DNA of 7,760 nt from Parachlamydiaceae bacterium (GTDB lineage: Bacteria > Chlamydiota > Chlamydiia > Chlamydiales > Parachlamydiaceae), in NCBI GenBank assembly GCA_013698165.1, contig JACCVN010000618.1, forward strand, positions 1 through 7,760, in the 5' to 3' direction. The translations under genes were made by a program, and so were the position numbers. The notes below the pieces were generated by a model. The model did not search any database and had not been told where the DNA came from. It saw nothing but the letters and a program-made list of their open reading frames with translations. Numbering within the stretch: the stretch's first letter is position 1; every line of letters starts with the position of its first letter. Positions 1-5,880 of this stretch are shown one piece after another.

Positions 1-787
1 TTATTGGAACTTTTTCGTCGTTGATATCAAGTTCCTTATCTGACATCCCAGATAAATGGACTAAATTACTAAAGATATCACTGTTCAATGAAAGAATTGA
101 AATGGATTCGTTTAATATGGGAACAGATGCTTCACTAGTTTTTAAAATACATTTTTCAAGATTAGCTAATGTTTGGCTTCCGAGTTTTTCCACTTGCTTT
201 TCAGCCTTCTCTGAACATGCATTTTGAATTTTCACAAATTCTTCTTTTAATTCAGGAGACTTTTCCATTTCCGCACTAAAACTTTTATCATTGGCTAAGG
301 CTTTGCACATTGTTCGAATATCAGACCTATTTATTGAAGCATCCCTCATACCTTGGTCCAATGCTTTTAAGATATCTCTAGAAGCTGTGCTTGTATGAGA
401 ATTCTTATCTTTCACTTCAAAATTACCACTTGTTGGATTTCTAGTTATTCCTTTCACCGTTGGAAGTTTGCCTGCTGCTTTGCTCGATTTAAGATTATTT
501 AGGGAAAATTTAAAAAGTTGCGTTTTTTTTGTTGTGGCAGATTTTTTAATGTTAGGATCATTAGAGGTTGTTTTTAAGAATACCTCTTTTTGTGGTGGTT
601 TAGAAGATTTCTTTGAGGTTTTTTGAGCTTCCATTACATTACTTTGAGCAGATATCGAAGCACTTTTAGTTGATTCAGTTCTCCCTCCGCCTAAATCGAC
701 ATTACTAACTTTTGCCTTAGGAACGTACAGTTTATTTATATTAACATTTTCAAACCTTGGCATAGAGTTATTACTACTAATACTCAT
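1..787 (-). CDS. Probable type III secreted protein, C-terminus outside window
   Basis: I do not recognise this protein by name. It is open for 262 codons from the ATG at 787 to the left edge with no stop. The first 20 residues are rich in Ser and Asn (MSISSNNSMPRFENVNINK), as is common for uncleaved T3S signals. Residues about 35-120 are low-complexity and rich in Ser, Thr and Lys with no hydrophobic segment. From about residue 135 on it looks helical and charged. The start is supported by an AAGGCGG Shine-Dalgarno sequence about 8 nt upstream. It lies 18 bp downstream of a SycD/LcrH-like chaperone gene on the same strand, and such chaperones are usually encoded beside the translocator or effector they hold. 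The secreted role is inferred from that pairing and the N-terminus. It could also be a translocator, though no transmembrane segment is visible in the part present. Confidence 0.75.
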   Translation of the reverse strand, partial: MSISSNNSMPRFENVNINKLYVPKAKVSNVDLGGGRTESTKSASISAQSNVMEAQKTSKKSSKPPQKEVFLKTTSNDPNIKKSATTKKTQLFKFSLNNLKSSKAAGKLPTVKGITRNPTSGNFEVKDKNSHTSTASRDILKALDQGMRDASINRSDIRTMCKALANDKSFSAEMEKSPELKEEFVKIQNACSEKAEKQVEKLGSQTLANLEKCILKTSEASVPILNESISILSLNSDIFSNLVHLSGMSDKELDINDEKVPI

Positions 788-805
788 TGGGTACCGCCTT
801 ACAGG

Positions 806-1561
806 TTACTTTTCTTCCATTGTTGCCAGTAGGTCGAGCCACATGGCATCAACTTGTGTATGTTCAATGATTTTTTTGGCTTCAGATATCTCATTCATTG
901 CAAATTCTTGGTTACCCTGAATCAAATAGCACTCAGCTGAAAAAACTCTAGCTCCAATTATCTCCGCATCCATATCAAGAGCTATCGAATAGGCTTGCAA
1001 GGCTAAATCGATGTCTTCACATTTTTGTGCGGCAATCCCCATACGAAACCAATAATCCGCATCAGTTGGATCCAATGTAGTTAAGAAGACCAAGAGAGAT
1101 AAACTCCCTTGAGTTCTATCTTCCTTAAAAGCAGCTTTTGCTATTTCATTGATGGCATCCATCATCTTATCTGAGATTTGGAGCATGTTCTGAAGCTTGA
1201 CAGTTATTTCTTTAACAGGATCGAAAAGTTCTAATATTTTGGAAGAATTATCTAATTCGGATAGCAGGGTTTCATATTGAGAGCTTTCTATGTACCTTAA
1301 CCCTTCCCTTTTAATGAACAGAACAGCACTATCAAGAAACTCAGCCAATTTAGGCATTTTAAAATCTTCTTTTAATTCCTCGAAAAGTTTATTTTTCTTC
1401 ATTTTTACAGAAACTAGTTGTGCTCCCTGCCCCTCTTCAAAAGCAAGACTATCAACATATTCCTTAATGTTTTTTTCTATGACTTCGTCATATTTATCTT
1501 TAATCTCTCTTTTGGTTTGAATTAAACCATGCATCATCGCTTGTAGATAGAAATCAACCAT
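806..1561 (-). CDS. SycD/LcrH-like type III secretion chaperone with TPRs and N-terminal extension
   Basis: Class II T3S chaperones are cytoplasmic TPR proteins that keep translocators or effectors unfolded and stable until export. Residues about 155-235 match the family pattern: a hydrophobic stretch ending in LDPTDADYWFRMGIA, then a TPR (about 167-200, including ALQAYSIALDMDA) and a second repeat (about 201-234) with AECYLIQGNQEFAMNEI, close to the typical 'AAECyL..G....A' signature. The protein has 251 residues against roughly 160-170 usual for the family. The extra 120 or so N-terminal residues are charged and probably helical (about 15-35, 50-90 and 110-145). The start at 1561 has only a weak GGGG ribosome site; internal Met9 and Met10 have none better. 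It is first in a two-gene unit with the adjacent substrate-like gene, transcribed from the promoter at 1598-1627. Chaperone assignment is fairly sure; the partner is inferred from adjacency. Confidence 0.8.
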   Translation of the reverse strand: MVDFYLQAMMHGLIQTKREIKDKYDEVIEKNIKEYVDSLAFEEGQGAQLVSVKMKKNKLFEELKEDFKMPKLAEFLDSAVLFIKREGLRYIESSQYETLLSELDNSSKILELFDPVKEITVKLQNMLQISDKMMDAINEIAKAAFKEDRTQGSLSLLVFLTTLDPTDADYWFRMGIAAQKCEDIDLALQAYSIALDMDAEIIGARVFSAECYLIQGNQEFAMNEISEAKKIIEHTQVDAMWLDLLATMEEK

Positions 1562-1597
1562 TCTAACCCCAATACATAAACATATTATATTTTCTTT

Positions 1598-1627
1598 ATT
1601 ATATCATAATAAAATGCCGACGGTCAA
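1598..1627 (-). promoter_or_regulatory. Sigma-70/sigma-66-type promoter of chaperone-substrate unit
   Basis: Read on the minus strand, TTGACC (1627-1622) and a perfect TATAAT (1603-1598) are separated by 18 bp. Initiation would fall near 1591, giving a leader of about 30 nt before the ATG at 1561. A second TATAAT at 1589-1584 has no matching -35 box at the right distance. Confidence 0.6.
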
Positions 1628-1761
1628 TACTATTGTTTTTCAAAATTCACTACTAATAAAACAGATTGCTTAGAAATTTAAGAATTAATGCTTAACATTA
1701 ACCAAATTGGCATTATTTAATAAGAATGCAAAAGAACACTTATTAAAACAAAATATTTTAA

Positions 1762-2195
1762 AAGATTGAGTTACACTTTCAAGCTTATCAACTAGAAGCA
1801 CACAAATGGGGTTCATCGCAAAAACGAGGTACCTTATTAAATGAAGCCGGAAAAAGATTAGTATTGAATAGTTGAAAAAAGAGAAGCAGACAGCTATTGA
1901 ATCACTTGCTATCAAAAGGAGATTTCCTGCTTCAATGCTATACCATAGCAATCAGGTTGAGAATGTTGAAGTGAAAAAAGTCGAGTACTTCAGGACTTAT
2001 CCCGAGCTTGTGAATATTATCTGGATAAGCTAGATCATCTTCGTCAAAGCTCTCCTCGACAAGAGGGGTTTTAAAAGCATTTCAGGAAAAAATTCCATCT
2101 CCAATACAAAGCATTTATACCTCATGGCCATGTCTGGTAGCAGTGCAGTTGATCATCAAAGTGCATACAATGCATGGCGGAGCAAATGGCTAAAT
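1762..2195 (+). pseudogene. Probable decayed gene, several frameshifts, family unknown
   Basis: No intact gene covers this stretch. Coding-like, Lys/Glu-rich segments appear one after another in shifting plus-strand frames: about 1762-1872 (contains YQLEAHKWGSSQKRGTLLNE), 1871-2033 (contains KKEKQTAIESLAIKRRFPAS), a segment overlapping it around 1975-2072 (contains LSRACEYYLDKLDHLRQSS), and about 2020-2195 (contains LKAFQEKIPSPIQSIYTSW). Each ends at a stop close to where the next becomes open, as expected of a gene broken by small indels. I recognise no family in the pieces. The opposite strand is open over 1685-1951, but its translation is Phe/Leu-rich and looks like antisense. Chance open stretches remain possible. 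Confidence 0.3.
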
Positions 2196-2315
2196 TTAGG
2201 GTTGATTGACTTTCACATATACTCAACATAGCTGAATATGTGAAATCTCGGGTGCGCAAGAGCTCATTTAAAAGTCCCTGTATTACGCTTCACAAGCCGC
2301 CCCTTCAGGACTTAT
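1988..2315. repeat. 13-bp direct repeat CTTCAGGACTTAT, two copies
   Basis: CTTCAGGACTTAT occurs at 1988-2000 and again at 2303-2315, 315 bp apart, in the gene-poor stretch. The second copy overlaps the first of the small GCCCC hairpin units. It may mark duplicated or inserted repeat DNA; thirteen exact bases within 330 bp is unlikely but not impossible by chance. Confidence 0.45.
2211..2245. repeat. Perfect 10-bp inverted repeat with 15-nt loop
   Basis: TTTCACATAT (2211-2220) is matched exactly by ATATGTGAAA (2236-2245). No T-tract follows on either strand, so a simple rho-independent terminator is unlikely. It lies just past the decayed plus-strand gene and could be an operator relic or the end of a mobile element. 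Confidence 0.5.
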
Positions 2316-2393
2316 ATTCAACTATTGCCTACCCATAGTTTGCCCCTATCGGGACTACACAATGGGCTTTACACAATTAGCCCCATTCGGGGC
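2299..2393. repeat. Cluster of three REP-like GCCCC/GGGRC mini-hairpins
   Basis: Three related units stand about 40 bp apart: GCCCCTTCAGGAC (2299-2311), GCCCCTATCGGGAC (2342-2355) and GCCCCATTCGGGGC (2380-2393). The last is a perfect 5-bp stem with an ATTC loop; the others are weaker versions with a mismatch. TACACAAT is also repeated directly at 2356-2363 and 2370-2377. The cluster ends 10 bp beyond the stop of the Inc-like gene, so on the minus strand the perfect hairpin could help end that transcript, though the sequence after it (TAATTGTG) is a poor U-tract. The layout resembles REP or palindromic intergenic repeats. Confidence 0.5.
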
Positions 2394-2403
2394 AAAATGC
2401 AGG

Positions 2404-3087
2404 CTACTGTGAATCTTTTATCGATTTGTCAAAAACTTCTTGACCGATGATATTGATAACATCTAGATCTAAAAAACCACTGTTTGCAACTAAAAGGCTG
2501 TTAAAATCATTTTTGCCAGCTTGTAGCTTAACTTCACGTAAGTTCAAATTTTTTAGGTCACTGAAATTTGAATTAATTGTACTTATTCGATTTTTTAATT
2601 CAGTTGACGCTTTTAATGATGGTGTAATTAAAAATGTACTCATAACCATACCTGCACATATATTAATCACTCCCAAAGTAAGAACGATTCCTCCTCCAGC
2701 AATAAGATCCCCCTTATATTTTTCTTGTGAATCAGGTAACCCACTGTTGTTTTTAATTGTATGAATTAACATTTGTGCAGCTGATATTGACGCATATCCG
2801 CCAAGTGCTAACACATTTAAACCAGCTAAACCAATAATACTATCACGTATGTCATATAAATTTAGTTTAGATAAAGAGCTTGGCACTAAATATGCTAAAT
2901 TATTTAAAGTTTCTTGTTCAAGTGATATTTTTTTATTTATTACTTCATCAGATTTATTTTTAAATTTACTTTGTATTGTTGGAAGTGCGTGTTCAGTGTG
3001 GTTGCGCTTATTTTCTAACATGCTATCATCACGTGTAGAAAATAGGTTTAGTGGATTCCAGCTACTAGCTGATAAAATACTATTCAT
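2404..3087 (-). CDS. Inclusion-membrane (Inc)-like protein, bilobed hydrophobic domain
   Basis: This 227-residue protein has two long hydrophobic lobes, about 84-108 (IIGLAGLNVLALGGYASISA) and about 127-154 (LIAGGGIVLTLGVINICAGM), joined by a polar loop of about 18 residues. Hydrophilic arms lie on both sides. There is no cleavable signal peptide, and the N-terminus (MNSILSASSWNPLNLFS) is Ser/Asn-rich, as in T3S substrates. Two close hydrophobic segments with cytosol-facing arms are the hallmark of chlamydial Inc proteins, which are secreted by T3S and placed in the vacuole membrane. Inc proteins share little sequence, so this profile is the only evidence; an ordinary inner-membrane protein is the main alternative. 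The start has an AAGGA site 6 nt upstream and a promoter at 3127-3155. Low GC matches its minus-strand neighbours. Confidence 0.72.
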   Translation of the reverse strand: MNSILSASSWNPLNLFSTRDDSMLENKRNHTEHALPTIQSKFKNKSDEVINKKISLEQETLNNLAYLVPSSLSKLNLYDIRDSIIGLAGLNVLALGGYASISAAQMLIHTIKNNSGLPDSQEKYKGDLIAGGGIVLTLGVINICAGMVMSTFLITPSLKASTELKNRISTINSNFSDLKNLNLREVKLQAGKNDFNSLLVANSGFLDLDVINIIGQEVFDKSIKDSQ

Positions 3088-3126
3088 TTTTAATCCTTAT
3101 TGAAAGTTAACAATTAATAATATTAA

Positions 3127-3155
3127 ATTATATACGTTTAAACTTTTAAATGCAA
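3127..3155 (-). promoter_or_regulatory. Promoter of Inc-like gene
   Basis: On the minus strand, TTGCAT (3155-3150) and a perfect TATAAT (3132-3127) are 17 bp apart. Initiation near 3120 would leave a leader of about 33 nt carrying the AAGGA ribosome site at 3098-3094. The -35 box matches consensus at TTG only, so regulation or weak basal activity is plausible. Confidence 0.5.
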
Positions 3156-3244
3156 GCTTTTATTTGATACCGTTTATTGTCTCAATAGATTTACGAGGTA
3201 AATTTTTGGGGACTTGAATGATCAATTACTTCGAGCTACATTTA

Positions 3245-3293
3245 ATTATTAAATTACAGCATGACTTCATTTGAGTCAAGCAAATTAAATAAT
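3245..3293. repeat. Long imperfect AT-rich hairpin between two minus-strand genes
   Basis: The outer arms at 3245-3255 and 3283-3293 match at 10 of 11 positions. Inside them GC pairs with GC and TGACT (3262-3266) pairs with AGTCA (3274-3278) around a 7-nt loop. It lies between the end of the 3366-4004 gene and the promoter of the Inc-like gene. It could act as a terminator or RNA-stability element for the upstream transcript, or as a binding site. No T-run directly follows on either strand. Confidence 0.4.
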
Positions 3294-3326
3294 AGCCTAT
3301 TCGGAATGTAAATGATAATTTAGTTT

Positions 3327-3350
3327 AAAAAAGGTGTGGCTTGGATAAGC
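3327..3350 (-). terminator. Weak possible terminator after the 3366-4004 gene
   Basis: Reading the minus strand after the stop, a 4-bp stem GCTT-ATCC-AAGC (3350-3339) is followed six bases later by TTTTTT (3332-3327). The stem is very short, so this may be chance; the longer hairpin at 3245-3293 is an alternative end signal. Confidence 0.25.
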
Positions 3351-3365
3351 GGCAAATTTCTAATA

Positions 3366-4004
3366 CTATGAACGTTCATTATATACGTCTATCAAACCCT
3401 TGAACGTGAGCTTTTTGACTCTACAGGTAAGATCATGAAATGAAATTCTTTTTGATTTATTTTTATCCATTTCGGCAATGGCGGTAAACAATTTTCTTTG
3501 AGTAGCGTTTATCTTTGCTAATGAGCGCCTTTTAAAAAAATCGGGTAGATTCACAGCAAAATCTTTTGCCGCTCTCTTAACATCTGTTATGGTTTCTTTT
3601 GCAAATTCAACTTTTATGCGCGTAATTAAATTCCTAATTTCTTGTGGACTCCACACCTTTTTTGGAAAAGCACTGTGGTAGGCTTTAGACCAAATTTCGT
3701 GAATTTTAAGATCAAATTTCTCCATAAGCTCTGGATCAATTCTAGCTTGAAAGCATTGGGTCTTATGAACTTGGTTATACTCTTTTACAACGTTAAACAT
3801 ATGTGTGGATTCGTAAAATCCAAAAGCTTTTCTTAAGAAAAGCTGAAAAAAGGTTAATTCAACACATTTCCAACCCTCTTTATTGTCATACGAGATCAAA
3901 ACCTTTTTACCAAAAAAACTGCCACCAGTTTTTTTTCCAAGATTTTGACACTCTTTTCCAATCATATTTGATTGTTTCTTAATACAAGTGCTTAGGCTAA
4001 TCAT
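3366..4004 (-). CDS. Hypothetical basic protein, family not recognised
   Basis: I do not recognise this 212-residue protein. It is strongly Lys/Arg-rich with no signal peptide or convincing membrane helix. An aromatic patch at about residues 45-72 (WKCVELTFFQLFLRKAFGFY) stands out as the most domain-like part. The C-terminal half (about 118-205) is predicted by eye to be helical and very basic, with segments such as RIKVEFAKETITDVKRAAKD and a final CRVKKLTFKGLID. Such charge would fit nucleic-acid or acidic-partner binding, but that is only inference. Expression looks genuine: a full AAGGAG ribosome site lies 6 nt before the ATG, preceded by a promoter at 4028-4057. It is the last gene of the AT-rich minus block, diverges from the transglutaminase-like gene, and sits among T3S-related genes, so a host-directed role is possible but unproven. 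Confidence 0.7.
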   Translation of the reverse strand: MISLSTCIKKQSNMIGKECQNLGKKTGGSFFGKKVLISYDNKEGWKCVELTFFQLFLRKAFGFYESTHMFNVVKEYNQVHKTQCFQARIDPELMEKFDLKIHEIWSKAYHSAFPKKVWSPQEIRNLITRIKVEFAKETITDVKRAAKDFAVNLPDFFKRRSLAKINATQRKLFTAIAEMDKNKSKRISFHDLTCRVKKLTFKGLIDVYNERS

Positions 4005-4027
4005 TCGCTACTCCTTAAATAAACATA

Positions 4028-4057
4028 ATTATAAATATACTTTTCCTATTTTGTCCA
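4028..4057 (-). promoter_or_regulatory. Promoter of the basic hypothetical gene
   Basis: On the minus strand, TGGACA (4057-4052, five of six consensus bases) and TATAAT (4033-4028) are 18 bp apart. Initiation near 4021 gives a leader of about 17 nt that begins just ahead of the AAGGAG site. Confidence 0.6.
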
Positions 4058-4077
4058 TTTTAAACCACGTACAGTAT

Positions 4078-4162
4078 AGGGAAAATCGATTTTCACTTCC
4101 TTCACATACCTTGCGAAGGAATGACCTTGTAAGCTCAGACATAAACCTTGACAGGGAAAATC
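4078..4162. promoter_or_regulatory. Operator-like palindrome and half-site repeats between divergent promoters
   Basis: GAAAATCGATTTTC (4081-4094) is a perfect 14-bp palindrome lying between the two divergent promoters. Its left half is part of AGGGAAAATC (4078-4087), repeated exactly at 4153-4162, inside the spacer of the plus-strand promoter. A second dyad, TTCCTTC (4097-4103) with GAAGGAA (4115-4121), follows. A full site plus a promoter-embedded half site about 75 bp away is the sort of layout used by looping or cooperative repressors. No regulator gene is visible in the window. Confidence 0.4.
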
Positions 4163-4176
4163 TTTGCAGACACAAT
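4148..4176 (+). promoter_or_regulatory. Promoter of the transglutaminase-like/TPR gene
   Basis: A consensus TTGACA (4148-4153) is followed after 17 bp by CACAAT (4171-4176, four of six bases). Initiation near 4183 would give a leader of about 34 nt. The spacer contains one AGGGAAAATC copy of the operator-like repeat. Confidence 0.5.
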
Positions 4177-4216
4177 AGGATTCACCATCTGAACAAAACA
4201 CACTCTAGATTAAGGT

Positions 4217-5770
4217 ATGAAAAGACATTTTTTCTACATTCTGCTTTCTTTTTCCATTAGCTATTGCCCCTACATCTCCTCAGAATCTTCATCAATAAGC
4301 CCCCAGAAACTTCATACGCTTTACAATGCCCTAGACCCCACTTCTGTCACGCAGCATCTTGCATTGTACGAGCTTTATCCTGACACTAAAGAAGGCAAAC
4401 TTGCTCTTGCCGACGCCTGGAAGCTGCTTACAGGTCGAAATGACAATCTCACTCCCATCTCTGTTCCACTGATCAACGCTCCTATTAATGCCTTAATTGC
4501 ATTGATCAACCGAAAGCCTAATGATGTGCCGCCCAAATTATCCGAAAATGACCTGGCGGTCATCGACAAAATTGCTTACGGATTGGCCAACAGAAAACTT
4601 AAAGGTTATTATGCCACTTCTGAACAAGAAGTTCTTGCTCTAGAATCTAAAGATATCGACCTTGCACGCGGCTTGTTCCTATCTCAATTTGGCACATCAA
4701 AGGATGCTTGGCAACAGCTGAAAACCTATGAAGCTTATATCGATTTAATGGCCTTGCAAATCCGTGCACGGATACCCAAAAACGCTTCTTCCGAACAGAT
4801 CATTGCTGCCATAAATCATTACGTTTTTTATGAAATGGGCTTCCGCTTTCCTCCTCATTCCCTTCTTGCAAAAGGTATCGACCCCTATACTTTTCTTCCT
4901 TCAGTTTTAGATTCTCATCAAGGGGTATGCCTTGGCGTCTCTATCCTTTATCTTTCTATCGCCCAAAGGCTCCAACTTCCCCTCGAAATTATCACTCCTC
5001 CCGGCCACATCTATATTCGATATAACTCAGGAAGCAAAATTATAAATATTGAAACGACTGCCCGCGGCATTCATATCGACTGCGAAGAATACCTAAGCGT
5101 TGATACGATGCAACTTCAGCAACGGCAAATCAAAGAAGTAATCGGCATGGCGCATTTCAATCAGGCTGCCGCCTTTCTCACACAAAAACACCCTGAACAA
5201 TCTGTCAGCTGCTATGAAAAAGCGCTCATGTATCATCCAGATGACATGCTGACCAAGGAACTCATGGGCTACTGCTGCATTCTTGCTGGGCAAGAGAAAC
5301 GCGGAAGAAGACTTTTGCAGGAAATAGCAAATTATGCCCCCTATTATGCTGTCAGCGGTGATTCTACTGCCGAAGATTATTTATCCGGAAATGCTGACAA
5401 AGATGCCCTAGAAGCCACATTAATGCATGTCGATGAAACACGCGAATCAATCCTGACTAAACAAAAGGCCCTTCAAATTTCCCTGGAACAGTTCCCAAGA
5501 TTTCGGGCCGGCCTTTTTGCCCTTGCGGCAACTTGGCTGCAGTTACACCGCTTCGGGGAAGCTTTGGAAATCCTCGCAAAATACGAGCAAATGGAACCTA
5601 ATGACCCCACTGCAGAGTACTATCTTGCCGCTCTTTATGCAGAAAGATACAACTTTCCAAAGGCTTGGATCCACTTGCGCAGAGCTGAAGTGATCACCGC
5701 CAATCGTGGTCACTATCCGAAAACCCTTAAAAAACTGCGCCAACAACTACAAAGTCAATCCCCAGATTAA
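4217..5770 (+). CDS. Exported SirB1/transglutaminase-like protein with C-terminal TPRs
   Basis: The 517-residue product starts with a Sec-type signal (MKRHFFYILLSFSISYC, cut probably at about 17-23) and should act in the periplasm or envelope. Residues about 170-290 form a transglutaminase-like core of the SirB1 type: the nucleophile Cys238 in HQGVCLGVSILYLSIAQRL, His264 in PPGHIYIRY, and Glu279 in INIETT where Asp is the classical third residue. TPR-like helices follow at about 307-340, 343-376 and 430-495 (FGEALEILAKYEQMEPNDP is clearest). Similar Cys-His folds include transamidases, peptidases and inactive scaffolds, so the reaction is unknown. The start is fixed by an in-frame TAA at 4211-4213; AAGG lies only 1 nt before the ATG, unusually close. 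It is richer in GC than the minus-strand genes and diverges from 3366-4004. Confidence 0.82.
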   Translation: MKRHFFYILLSFSISYCPYISSESSSISPQKLHTLYNALDPTSVTQHLALYELYPDTKEGKLALADAWKLLTGRNDNLTPISVPLINAPINALIALINRKPNDVPPKLSENDLAVIDKIAYGLANRKLKGYYATSEQEVLALESKDIDLARGLFLSQFGTSKDAWQQLKTYEAYIDLMALQIRARIPKNASSEQIIAAINHYVFYEMGFRFPPHSLLAKGIDPYTFLPSVLDSHQGVCLGVSILYLSIAQRLQLPLEIITPPGHIYIRYNSGSKIINIETTARGIHIDCEEYLSVDTMQLQQRQIKEVIGMAHFNQAAAFLTQKHPEQSVSCYEKALMYHPDDMLTKELMGYCCILAGQEKRGRRLLQEIANYAPYYAVSGDSTAEDYLSGNADKDALEATLMHVDETRESILTKQKALQISLEQFPRFRAGLFALAATWLQLHRFGEALEILAKYEQMEPNDPTAEYYLAALYAERYNFPKAWIHLRRAEVITANRGHYPKTLKKLRQQLQSQSPD

Positions 5771-5784
5771 GGAGAGTGGCGCAT

Positions 5785-5865
5785 ATGAAAATGCGTAATG
5801 TCGAGACAGAGGGCACAAAGAGGGTTCAGGTTTTGTATAATTCACCCTTTAAAAAGCTGGATTGA
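5785..5865 (+). CDS. Possible 26-residue small protein
   Basis: An ATG 14 bp after the preceding stop opens a 26-codon frame (begins MKMRNVETEGTKRV, ends FKKLD). AAGGAG at 5769-5774, overlapping the previous stop codon, lies 10 nt upstream and could serve it. The product would be small, basic and hydrophilic. CGCAT and ATGCG (5780-5784, 5791-5795) flank the start and could fold over it. It lies before the MITE-like element and terminator, so it would be on the upstream gene's transcript. Codon evidence is too thin to be sure; the ribosome site is the main support. Confidence 0.25.
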   Translation: MKMRNVETEGTKRVQVLYNSPFKKLD

Positions 5866-5880
5866 AGTTTTTTAGCAGCA

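Noticed and set aside
21..227. 68-codon plus-strand open frame
   Set aside because: It is antisense to the candidate secreted protein, which has a far better start and context.
1685..1951. 88-codon minus-strand open frame
   Set aside because: The translation is Phe/Leu/Ile-rich in the way antisense of Lys/Glu-rich coding DNA looks. It has no good ribosome site, and the plus strand has better coding-like segments.
2243..2450. Plus-strand open frame of about 69 codons through the GCCCC repeats
   Set aside because: It has no convincing start or ribosome site, it is built largely from the repeat units, and it runs into the antisense of the Inc-like gene.
3368..3379. 12-bp palindrome ATGAACGTTCAT as an operator
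   Set aside because: It lies in the last codons of the 3366-4004 gene, has no nearby promoter to control, and can be explained by coding sequence.
3988..4260. 90-codon plus-strand open frame across the divergent region
   Set aside because: It overlaps both promoters, the palindrome and the start of the transglutaminase-like gene in another frame, and its composition looks random.
4262..4270. Lipoprotein signal at Cys17 of the transglutaminase-like protein
   Set aside because: The residues before Cys (I-S-Y) do not fit a lipobox; Tyr at -1 is very unlikely, so an ordinary signal peptide is preferred.
5836..5841. TATAAT downstream of the TPR gene as a promoter for dnaX
   Set aside because: No recognisable -35 box lies 16-18 bp upstream, and the terminator at 5935-5973 would block transcripts before dnaX.
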